Source: Hephaestia sp. MAHUQ-44 (GTDB lineage: Bacteria > Pseudomonadota > Alphaproteobacteria > Sphingomonadales > Sphingomonadaceae). From it: DNA of 64,000 nt. The translations under genes were made by a program, and so were the position numbers. The notes under the pieces are model-generated. The model had not been told where the DNA came from. It saw only the letters and a list, made by a program, of their open reading frames with translations, and did not search any database. Shown piece by piece: positions 49,588 through 56,908 of this stretch. Every line of letters begins with the position of its first letter. Positions within the stretch are counted from its first letter, which is position 1. The stretch spans positions 24,536-88,535 of the forward strand of contig NZ_JAMSLX010000014.1 of assembly GCF_023806085.1 (NCBI RefSeq), read 5' to 3'.

Positions 49588-50125
49588 CGCGCCCGGCTCA
49601 ACCCGCGCGCCCGAAACGATCGCGCTGCTGATCGCGCAAGCGCAAAGCGCGGATCGCGGCTGGCTGGGCTGGCCAAGCCGGTTGACCGGCGAGGCGAGTG
49701 CCCCCCTCGCGCCGACCCACCACGCGCTGATCGCCGACCGCGCCGCCGCGGACTGGCCCCGGCCACAATGCTGGGAAGGCACGCGCCTGTCGCTTCACCG
49801 CGACACACCCGGCCCGGCACGCGGCCTGGTCGTCGGCCTGATGAACATCGCCGCCGACGCCGAGACCGAATTCAACGACTGGTATGAGACCGAACATATG
49901 CCAAGGCTGGCCGCCGTCGCAGGCGTGCTGGTGGCGGCGCGCTATCGGGCAGGCTCCGGCCATGCGCCTGCTTATCTGGCGCTGTACCAGATGGAGGATG
50001 TGGCGATCAGCCAGTCGGCGGCATGGATGCACGCCGCACGGACGCCCTGGGCAGCGCGCATGCGGCGCTTTTCTTCCGATTTCCGTCGTTATTCCTTCGC
50101 ACGTGACGATGTCGCCGATATCTGA
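49577..50125 (+). CDS. EthD/DUF4286-like small dimeric-barrel protein B
   Basis: 182 residues from the ATG at 49577, overlapping the lactonase gene end by 11 bp. Motif ETEFNDWYETEHMPRLAAVAG followed by YRAGSGHAPAYLALYQM and TPWAARMRRF (exact core FNDWYETEHMPRLAAVAG). Paralogue of the protein at 31972-32511, which shares TPWTARMRR near its end. Both sit in operons with a LigJ- or LigI-type amidohydrolase, so a common accessory role is likely. Confidence 0.75.
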   Translation: MASDAPGSTRAPETIALLIAQAQSADRGWLGWPSRLTGEASAPLAPTHHALIADRAAADWPRPQCWEGTRLSLHRDTPGPARGLVVGLMNIAADAETEFNDWYETEHMPRLAAVAGVLVAARYRAGSGHAPAYLALYQMEDVAISQSAAWMHAARTPWAARMRRFSSDFRRYSFARDDVADI

Positions 50126-51044
50126 ACGCGTATCGGGTCGTCGCGAGCTGTTGCTCGCAATGGGCGCGTTTGCAGCAATGATACCTGCTTCAACGTTCGC
50201 GTCCAGCGACACCGATGGGCTTTTCGTCCCCGCGCAGACGCGCTGGACCGACCCACCACCGCAATCACCGGTCGACGCCGGGCTCCGGCCTCTCGGCCAT
50301 GTCCGGCTTTTCGCGTGGGACACCGGCGGGCCGGGCGAGGCAGTGGTTTTACTCCATCCGATGACCGGGAGCCATGCCGTTTGGCCCTATCAGCAACCCG
50401 TCCTCGCGGCAGCGGGTTATCGGGTGATCGGCTATTCGCGGCGGGGCTTCCTCGGATCGGACCCGCGCCCGGCCGACGGCGATGCCGATGATGCGGGCGA
50501 CCTGCGGGCGCTGCTCGATCATCTCGGTATCGCGCGTACCCATCTGATCGCGAGCGCAGCCGGCGGTTTCGTCGCGCGGGAGTTCGTCGCGCGCTTCCCC
50601 GAACGGGTCCGCACGCTCGTGATGGCGTCGACGATCGCCGTCGCCCCGCCGTCCGAAATCCTCGCGATGCGGAACACGCTGCCATCTGACGCGACGTCGG
50701 CGGCGGTGCGCGAGTTGGGCCCTGCCTACCGGGCCAACAATCCCGCCGGTATGCATCGCTGGATCGCACTGGAACGGCAAGCGCGGCACGGGCCTGCGCC
50801 GCATCGCGGAGGGCCGCGACGCCCGTTCGATCCTGCTACGCTGCCGCCACTGCTGTGCATCACCGGCGATGCCGATCGCTACGCACCCCCGGCATTGATG
50901 CGCGCTTTCGTCCGAACCCTTCCACACGCCGAACTGGCCGTGATCGCCGACGGCGGCCATGCACTGTTCTGGGAACAGCCGGAGGGATTCAACCGCACCA
51001 TCCTGTCGTTCCTGGAACGCAACCGAGGAAGATCGCTGTCATGA
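50109..51044 (+). CDS. Exported alpha/beta-hydrolase-fold protein lacking the usual nucleophile
   Basis: 311 residues from the ATG at 50109, overlapping the previous gene by 17 bp. Tat-like signal SGRRELLLAMGAFAAMIPAS. The fold is clear: VVLLHPMTGSHAVWPYQQ, VIGYSRRGFLGSDPR, and acid/His regions ITGDADRYAPP and ADGGHALFWEQPEG. At the nucleophile elbow the sequence is LIASAAGGFVA, with Ala where G-x-S-x-G hydrolases have Ser; a Ser lies one residue earlier. It may be non-hydrolytic or use a shifted residue. Coupled to the decarboxylase gene by ATGA. Confidence 0.8.
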   Translation: MSPISERVSGRRELLLAMGAFAAMIPASTFASSDTDGLFVPAQTRWTDPPPQSPVDAGLRPLGHVRLFAWDTGGPGEAVVLLHPMTGSHAVWPYQQPVLAAAGYRVIGYSRRGFLGSDPRPADGDADDAGDLRALLDHLGIARTHLIASAAGGFVAREFVARFPERVRTLVMASTIAVAPPSEILAMRNTLPSDATSAAVRELGPAYRANNPAGMHRWIALERQARHGPAPHRGGPRRPFDPATLPPLLCITGDADRYAPPALMRAFVRTLPHAELAVIADGGHALFWEQPEGFNRTILSFLERNRGRSLS

Positions 51045-52621
51045 TTCACCAGAATACGCCCGGCGCAACCACCGTCCGGTCGGCGACCTTCGATCTGCTG
51101 CGCGCCTTCGGCATCAGCACCATCTTCGGCAATCCCGGTTCGACCGAACTGCCGATGTACCGCGACCTGCCCGAGGATTTCCGCTACGTTCTGGGGCTTC
51201 AGGAATCGATCGTGCTGGGCATGGCCGACGGGTTCGCGCAGGCGACGCGCAATGCGGCGCTGGTCAATCTCCATTCGGCGGTCGGCGTCGGTCACGCCCT
51301 CGGCAATCTGTTCACCGCCTTCGTCAACCAGACCCCGCTGATCGTGACCGCGGGCCAGCAGGCGCGGTCGATCCTGCCGTTCGAGCCTTTCCTGTTCGCC
51401 GCCCAGCCCACCGAATTTCCCAAGCCCTATGTCAAATGGGCGGTCGAGCCGGCGCGCGCCGAGGACGTGCCGCTGGCGATCGCGCGCGCTTATCATATCG
51501 CGATGCAGCCGCCGTGCGGGCCGGTGTTCGTCTCGATCCCGATCGACGACTGGGACCGGCCGTGCGATCCGGTGGCGGTGCGACGGGTCAGCCACGCGAT
51601 CGAAGGCGAGGCGGCTCTGCTCGCCGAGGCCGCTGCGGCGTTGGCGGCGGCCGAGCGCCCGGCCTTCGTCGTCGGCGCCCAGCTCGCCCGCGACGGCGCA
51701 TGGGATCAGGCGATCGCGCTCGCCGAGCGGCATAGCGCGGCGGTGTTCGCGTCGCCCAATTCGGCGCGCAATTCGTTTCCAGAGGACCATCCGTACTTTG
51801 CCGGCTTCCTGCCCGCCTCGCGCGAGGAGATCGTCAAACGGCTGCACGGCCATGACCTGATCCTCGTGCTCGGCGCACCGGTCTTCACCTATCATGTCGA
51901 GGGCGCGGGGCCGCATATCCCGGAAGGCGCCACGCTGTTCCAGCTCGTCGACAATCCGGGCGTCGCAAGCTGGGCCGGTGCCGGCACCGCGATCACGACC
52001 AGCCTCAAGCCGGGGATCGACGCCTTGCTGGCCGGTCCCGCGCCGCGCCCGCGCGCTCCTGTGCCTCCGCGCGTCTCCCTCGCCCGGCTCGACGCCAATG
52101 TGCTGAGCGACGCCTATGTGATGCAGCAGGTCGCCGCGCTTCGGCCGCCGGCAAGCATCATCGTCGAGGAAGCACCCAGTTCGCGCCTCGCGATGCGCGC
52201 CCGGCTGCCGATGATCCGGCCCGATTCATTCTACACCACCGCCAGCGGCGGGCTGGGCCACGCGATGCCCGCCGCGGTCGGCATCGCCATGGCCCGGCCG
52301 GGCGAGAAGCTGATCGCGCTGATCGGCGACGGCTCGTGCATGTATGCGGTGCAGGCGCTCTGGTCGGCAGCGCAACATGGCCTGCCGATCAGCTTCCTCA
52401 TCCTCAACAACGCCCGCTACGAAGCACTGGTCCGTTTCAGCCAGCGTTTCGGCATGAACCGTACCGTGGGGACCGAATTGCCCGGCCTCGATTTCTGCGC
52501 GCTGGCACAAGGCCACGGGATGGAAGCGGTTCGCGTCGAACAGGCAGCCGATCTCGACGCGACACTGACCCGTTCGTTCGCGGACCCACGCCCCAATCTG
52601 GTGGAAATCCGCATCGACTGA
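51041..52621 (+). CDS. mdlC: Benzoylformate decarboxylase-like thiamine diphosphate enzyme
   Basis: 526 residues from the ATG at 51041. Residues known to be catalytic in benzoylformate decarboxylase are conserved: Ser in FGNPGSTELP, Glu in LGLQESIV, His in NLHSAVGVGHALGN, and the second His in DHPYFAGFLPA. The ThDP motif is GDGSCMYAVQALWSAAQHGLPISFLILNN (exact core GDGSCMYAVQALWS). It should convert an aryl-2-oxoacid to an aldehyde plus CO2. Full length. Last gene of the LigI-like operon. Confidence 0.85.
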   Translation: MIHQNTPGATTVRSATFDLLRAFGISTIFGNPGSTELPMYRDLPEDFRYVLGLQESIVLGMADGFAQATRNAALVNLHSAVGVGHALGNLFTAFVNQTPLIVTAGQQARSILPFEPFLFAAQPTEFPKPYVKWAVEPARAEDVPLAIARAYHIAMQPPCGPVFVSIPIDDWDRPCDPVAVRRVSHAIEGEAALLAEAAAALAAAERPAFVVGAQLARDGAWDQAIALAERHSAAVFASPNSARNSFPEDHPYFAGFLPASREEIVKRLHGHDLILVLGAPVFTYHVEGAGPHIPEGATLFQLVDNPGVASWAGAGTAITTSLKPGIDALLAGPAPRPRAPVPPRVSLARLDANVLSDAYVMQQVAALRPPASIIVEEAPSSRLAMRARLPMIRPDSFYTTASGGLGHAMPAAVGIAMARPGEKLIALIGDGSCMYAVQALWSAAQHGLPISFLILNNARYEALVRFSQRFGMNRTVGTELPGLDFCALAQGHGMEAVRVEQAADLDATLTRSFADPRPNLVEIRID

Positions 52622-52632
52622 ACCGGGGCACG

Positions 52633-53280
52633 TTACGCGATCTGGTAGAAGGCAAAGCGCTTCTTGCCGTCGTCGACGAACGGCACCGCCTGCATCGCCG
52701 GATGGCGCGCGAAGCCCGCTTCCCAGTCAGCCAGCCGGGGCCGCCCGTCGCGCCAGCGTTCCTCGGGCACGCGGAAGTCGAGATAGGCAAGCGCGACACC
52801 GATGGCGATGCGCCCGATGTCGATCGTGTCACCGGCCAGCGCCTCCGCCTCGGCTTCCATCGCATCAAGCGCCGCCTGCGTCTTGGTGGCATAGGCATGA
52901 ACGTGCGCCGACGAGCGATGGCCCTCGCCCCGGAAATGTTCGTCGCGGCGCAGGATCAGCATGTCGAGCATCCCATCGGCGAGGCATTGGCGGCGCAGCG
53001 CCTGCCAGCGACCGTCGGGATCGCGCGGGACAAGCACGCCGCCCCCGGCGCGCACGTCAAGATAGTCGCAGATGACGCGCGAATCGTAGAGCGCGGTTCC
53101 GTCCTCGAGCAGCAGCGTCGGCACCTTGTTGAGCGGGTTGCTCGCCATCACCTCGGGATTGAGGCGCGCCGGCCCGACCGGGCTGCGGACGCATTCGATG
53201 GATTCGGCGAGGTCCGCGACCTGCGCTGCGACCATCACCTTGCGCACGAACGGCGCGCTGGGCGACCAGAGGAGCTTCAT
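52633..53280 (-). CDS. Glutathione S-transferase family protein 3
   Basis: 215 residues, start overlapping the ferA stop (ATGA), so it is part of the fer operon. Thioredoxin-fold: MKLLWSPSAPFVRKVMVAAQ, NPLNKVPTLLLEDG, DSRVICDYLD. Helical domain: RRQCLADGMLDMLILRRDEH and IGRIAIGVALAYLDFRVP. It may detoxify the aldehyde products or quinone methides of hydroxycinnamate breakdown (inference). Confidence 0.87.
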   Translation of the reverse strand: MKLLWSPSAPFVRKVMVAAQVADLAESIECVRSPVGPARLNPEVMASNPLNKVPTLLLEDGTALYDSRVICDYLDVRAGGGVLVPRDPDGRWQALRRQCLADGMLDMLILRRDEHFRGEGHRSSAHVHAYATKTQAALDAMEAEAEALAGDTIDIGRIAIGVALAYLDFRVPEERWRDGRPRLADWEAGFARHPAMQAVPFVDDGKKRFAFYQIA

Positions 53281-55391
53281 GCCGCCCCCCGCGCGGCCGC
53301 ATCGACCAACATCAGCGCATCAAGCACAAGCACACCTTCACCTTCGGGATGGACCAGCAGCGGATTGATCTCAATCTCGGCGATCCGCGGCGCCGCGATC
53401 ATCAGCGCGCCGATACGCGCGGCGGCCGCGGCAACCGCCCGCACGTCCGCCGGTGGCGTCCCGCGCCAACCCTGAAGCAGCTTCGCACCACGCAGCAGCC
53501 CGATCTCGGCGAGGATCGCCGCCTCGTCCAGATCGGCGGGGAAGGTCCGCACGTCATCATGTGCCTCGATCCAGACACCGCCCAGCCCGATCGTCAGCAT
53601 CGGTCCCCAGTCGAGATCGCGCCGCGCCGCGAGCAGCAGTTCGACGCCGCGCGCCGCCATCGGCTCGACCAGCAGGCCATCGAGCGGGACCGTGATACGC
53701 GCCATCATCTCCGCGACCGCGTCGCGCAATTCCTCCTCGTCGGCGATACCAAGCATGACACCGCCCACGTCGCTCTTGTGCGACAGCGCGGCGCTTTGCG
53801 CCTTGAGCGCAACGGGATAACCGATGGTGCGTGCCGCCACAGCGGCGGCATCGGCGTCGGCGATCAATTGTCCGATGGGCACCGTCAGACCCGCCCTGGC
53901 GAGCCATCGCTTGGCCTGCCACTCGGGCACCACGCCCGCTGCCTCATCACCAAGCGGCGGCGCCGGTACCGCCTTCATCGCGACGGGAACCTTGTCCAGC
54001 GTCGCACCATGGCGGGCATAATGCGCCAGCGCCGCCATCGCCCGTTCGGGCGCGCGGAAAAACGGCACGCCGGCATCGCGCAGCAGCGGTGCGAGTTCGG
54101 GCGCGACCGGGCTGTCGCCGCCGAACAGCACATAGGCGACCGGTTTGCCGGCATCGGGCAGCAAGCCAAGCGTCGCTCGCGCGGCCTTCAACCCGAATTC
54201 GGGCGACGACGGCATGATCGCGATCAGCAGCGCGCCAACGCCGGGTTCCTCGAGCAGCAGCCGTGCGCAGCGGCCATAGATGTCGGGCTGCTGGAGCGCG
54301 TGGGCGCTGACGTCGAGCGGGTTTTCCGGCGTGATGAAGGCCGGCAATTCGGCCGCCAGCGCAGCGGTCACCTGCTCGAGCGGCGGCAGGGCCAGCCCCG
54401 CCACGTCGCAGAAATCGGCCGCAAGGCTCTTGAAGGCGCCTGAATCGGTGAGCACGGCCAGCCCGCCGCGCGGCGGCCGGGGGCATCGGAGGACGAGTTC
54501 GGCGACGTCGATCAACTCTTCCATCGTCTCGACGCGGATCACGCCGGCATGGTCGACCGCCGATCGCATCACCGCATGATCGCCCACCATCGCGCCGGTG
54601 TGCGAGACGGCGGACAGCCTGCCGGCCGCGCTTCGCCCCGGATGCAGCAACAACATCGTCTTGCCCACCGTGCGCGCGCGCGCCGCCGCCGCCAGAAAGC
54701 GCGCCGGTCGGCGAATTTGTTCGGCGAACACCGCGATCACCCGCGTGATCGGATCGTCGAGCAGTTCGTCGAGGAAATCCTCGGCGCCCAGCACCGCCTC
54801 ATTGCCGGTGGCGATGGTGTAGGAAATGTCGAGCCCGCGCGCCTCGAGCGCCATGCGGATCGCCCCCACCATCCCACCGCTTTGCCCGACGATCGCGATC
54901 GCCGGCGCCTTGACCGGCCGCGGCCGCGAATTGCCGAAGGTGAGCGGCACGCCGTCGACAAAATTGGTCAGCCCGGTGCAGTTCGGCCCCAGCAGCGCCA
55001 TATCGGTTTCGAGCGCCGCGGCCGCCAGCGCGTCCTGCGCCCGCTTTCCGTCCTCGCCCGCTTCCGCGAAACCCGAGCCATAGACGATCGCCGCGCGAAC
55101 GCCGCGTTGACCGGCCCGGCGCACCGCATCGGCAGCCTGATCCTTCGCGATCGCCACCACCGCCAGATCGACGCCCTCGGGAAGCGCATCGACGCTCGGC
55201 AAACAGGGCCGGCCGTCGATCACTTCCGCGCGCCCGACCAGATGGATCGGCCCGGGAAAGGCGAACCGATCGAGATTGGCGAGCAGCCGCCGACCGAACG
55301 CGCCGGGATTGGTCGACGCGCCGACGATCGCGATCGAGCGCGGCCGCAGCAGCGCGTCGATCCTGCCGCGGAGGACCGCCGCCTCAGCCAT
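53277..55391 (-). CDS. ferA: Feruloyl-CoA synthetase, NDP-forming acyl-CoA ligase type
   Basis: 704 residues, overlapping ferB by 8 bp. Domain order: CoA-binding Rossmann domain (RSIAIVGASTNPGAFGR), succinyl-CoA-ligase-like domains (AIVGQSGGMVGAIR; phospho-His in SAVSHTGAMVGDHA), then an ATP-grasp domain from about residue 470 (WLARAGLTVPIG; YPVALKAQSAALSHKSDVGGV, exact core ALKAQSAALSHKSDVGGV). Ends EIEINPLLVHPEG. As I recall, FerA of Sphingobium SYK-6 belongs to this NDP-forming family and activates ferulate and p-coumarate. The ferC-ferB-ferA context makes this assignment likely. Confidence 0.82.
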   Translation of the reverse strand: MAEAAVLRGRIDALLRPRSIAIVGASTNPGAFGRRLLANLDRFAFPGPIHLVGRAEVIDGRPCLPSVDALPEGVDLAVVAIAKDQAADAVRRAGQRGVRAAIVYGSGFAEAGEDGKRAQDALAAAALETDMALLGPNCTGLTNFVDGVPLTFGNSRPRPVKAPAIAIVGQSGGMVGAIRMALEARGLDISYTIATGNEAVLGAEDFLDELLDDPITRVIAVFAEQIRRPARFLAAAARARTVGKTMLLLHPGRSAAGRLSAVSHTGAMVGDHAVMRSAVDHAGVIRVETMEELIDVAELVLRCPRPPRGGLAVLTDSGAFKSLAADFCDVAGLALPPLEQVTAALAAELPAFITPENPLDVSAHALQQPDIYGRCARLLLEEPGVGALLIAIMPSSPEFGLKAARATLGLLPDAGKPVAYVLFGGDSPVAPELAPLLRDAGVPFFRAPERAMAALAHYARHGATLDKVPVAMKAVPAPPLGDEAAGVVPEWQAKRWLARAGLTVPIGQLIADADAAAVAARTIGYPVALKAQSAALSHKSDVGGVMLGIADEEELRDAVAEMMARITVPLDGLLVEPMAARGVELLLAARRDLDWGPMLTIGLGGVWIEAHDDVRTFPADLDEAAILAEIGLLRGAKLLQGWRGTPPADVRAVAAAAARIGALMIAAPRIAEIEINPLLVHPEGEGVLVLDALMLVDAAARGAA

Positions 55392-56214
55392 CCTTGGAAT
55401 AACCTTCGATCCCGGGACGGTAGCTCTTGTCGTCGAGGAACTGACTGAGCCCGCGCTGGCGGCCGCCGCTCTTGTCCTGCGCGCGCACCTGCGCGGCCTT
55501 GGCCGTGAGATAATCCTCCGAGGCGTCCCAGCTCATCGTGCGCACCTTCTTGAACGCCACCTTGGCGCCGTTCATCACGGTGAGGTTCTTGCCCATCAGC
55601 TCCATCGCGAACGCGCGGACATGCGCCCGCAGGTCGCCGCGCGGAACCGATTCATTGACCAGCCCCATGTCGGCCGCCTTGCACCCGTCGAAGGTCCGCC
55701 CGGTCATCATGTAGAACAGCGCGTCGGACGGCCGCAGCTTGTCCGCGATCGCCTTGGTGACGTTGCCGCCGGGGATGATGCCCCAGTTGATCTCCGACAG
55801 GCCGAAGGTCGCCTCGTCGGCGGCGAAGGAAAGGTCGCAGGCGACCAGCGGCGTGAACGCCCCGCCGAAGCACCAGCCGTTGACCATCGCGATCGTCGGC
55901 TTGGGATAGTGCATCAGCTTGCGCCACTGCCAGGCGTAAGCGGTCTGCCGCACGCGGCGTACCTGGCTGGGGGTGAGCGTGTCGGTCTCGCGGAAATATT
56001 CCTTGAGGTCCATACCCGCCGAGAAGGATTCCCCGGCCCCCGTCAGGACGAGGATCTTGCAGCGATCGTCCAGTTCGAGCTCCTCGAGGATCTCGAGCAT
56101 CTCGCGGTTGAGCGTGGGGCTCATCGCATTGCGCTTCTCGGGGCGCGAGAGGATCACCCAGGCGATGCCCTCGTCAAACTCGACCGTCACGCAACTCCGC
56201 TCGATCCGCTCCAT
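55384..56214 (-). CDS. ferB: Hydroxycinnamoyl-CoA hydratase-lyase (feruloyl-CoA hydratase/lyase)
   Basis: 276 residues of the crotonase fold, unusually close to HCHL/FerB: SRPEKRNAMSPTLNREML, TGAGESFSAGMDLKEYFRE, KPTIAMVNGWCFGGAFTPLV, catalytic Glu in FGLSEINWGIIPGG, and QFLDDKSYRPGIEGY near the end. It hydrates the side chain of feruloyl- or coumaroyl-CoA and cleaves it to vanillin or 4-hydroxybenzaldehyde and acetyl-CoA. Length matches the family. First gene of the ferB-ferA-GST operon, divergent from ferC. Confidence 0.92.
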   Translation of the reverse strand: MERIERSCVTVEFDEGIAWVILSRPEKRNAMSPTLNREMLEILEELELDDRCKILVLTGAGESFSAGMDLKEYFRETDTLTPSQVRRVRQTAYAWQWRKLMHYPKPTIAMVNGWCFGGAFTPLVACDLSFAADEATFGLSEINWGIIPGGNVTKAIADKLRPSDALFYMMTGRTFDGCKAADMGLVNESVPRGDLRAHVRAFAMELMGKNLTVMNGAKVAFKKVRTMSWDASEDYLTAKAAQVRAQDKSGGRQRGLSQFLDDKSYRPGIEGYSKDG

Positions 56215-56270
56215 ATCGTCTCCCTCCCTGATTCATCACCCGACATCGGGCGTGCAGTTCACTCTAAGAC

Positions 56271-56303
56271 CTGCCTGTATGACCTTTTTAATCGGACAGG
56301 CAG
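56271..56303. promoter_or_regulatory. Inverted repeat in the ferB leader/promoter region
   Basis: CTGCCTGT (56271-56278) and ACAGGCAG (56296-56303) are perfect 8-bp arms 17 nt apart, 57-89 bp upstream of ferB. It could be a second regulator site or a leader hairpin in ferB mRNA. Confidence 0.4.
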
Positions 56304-56334
56304 CACGACACGGGCGCTCACTCGCCCCTTGTAG

Positions 56335-56351
56335 TTAGGTAAACTACCTAA
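56335..56351. promoter_or_regulatory. Probable FerC operator in the ferC/ferB divergent region
   Basis: TTAGGTA-AAC-TACCTAA, perfect 7-bp arms with a 3-nt spacer. It exactly fills the 17-bp spacer of a plus-strand promoter (TTGTAG at 56329-56334, TACTAA at 56352-56357) that would serve ferC. A MarR dimer bound here would block ferC and possibly ferB transcription. In SYK-6 the MarR-type FerC represses ferBA; the same is inferred here. Confidence 0.6.
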
Positions 56352-56366
56352 TACTAACTGGCGATC

Positions 56367-56822
56367 ATGACGCAAGCCCACAATCCCCCACCGCGTGTCG
56401 ATCCAGCGCAACTGGCGGACCGCCTGCGCCCGCTGTTGCTGCAACTGAGCCGACAACTCCGGCGCGAGGCCCTGAAATCCGGGTTATCTCCGCTCGATTC
56501 ACAACTGCTGATGGCGCTCAAGCAGACGCCGGACATCGGCGTCTCCGAACTCGCCCAGGCCGAGCATATGAGCCGGCCGACGATGAGCGTGCACGTCAAG
56601 CGCCTCGAAGCCGCCGGCTGGATCGAACGCCGCCCGCCTCAAGACGCCGCCGACAAGCGCCGGGTCCGGCTCGCGCTCAGCGAGGAAGGGCAGCGCATGC
56701 TGACCGCCGTCCGGCATTCGCGCACCGACTGGCTGGTGAGCCGGCTCGCGCGCATGGCGCCGGAGGAGCTTGCCGCACTCGATGCCGGAATCGATCCGCT
56801 CACGCACCTGATCGGGTTCTGA
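56367..56822 (+). CDS. ferC: MarR-family regulator of hydroxycinnamate catabolism
   Basis: 151 residues. MarR winged helix: LSPLDSQLLMALKQTPDIGVSELA (exact core LLMALKQTPDIGVSELAQ), recognition region AEHMSRPTMSVHVKRLEAAGW, wing RPPQDAADKRRVRLALSEEG. Divergent from ferB with a palindromic operator between. Feruloyl-CoA-type thioesters are the known inducers of FerC/CouR-like regulators. The predicted -10 box is only 9 bp before the ATG, so the transcript may be nearly leaderless. Confidence 0.82.
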   Translation: MTQAHNPPPRVDPAQLADRLRPLLLQLSRQLRREALKSGLSPLDSQLLMALKQTPDIGVSELAQAEHMSRPTMSVHVKRLEAAGWIERRPPQDAADKRRVRLALSEEGQRMLTAVRHSRTDWLVSRLARMAPEELAALDAGIDPLTHLIGF

Positions 56823-56883
56823 TCGCCAGCGCCGCGATCCTTCAGGCCACCCTTGTCATGATACACTCAAAGGGATAGGTTTA

Positions 56884-56898
56884 TGATCTATAAGATCA
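56884..56898. promoter_or_regulatory. Palindrome before the PQQ dehydrogenase gene
   Basis: TGATCT-ATA-AGATCA, perfect 6-bp arms and 3-nt spacer, ends 10 bp before the ATG at 56909. It overlaps the 11-mer TATGATCTATA shared with 43937-43947. Could be an operator or, in RNA, a small hairpin masking the ribosome site. Confidence 0.45.
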
Positions 56899-56908
56899 GG
56901 AATCGGAG

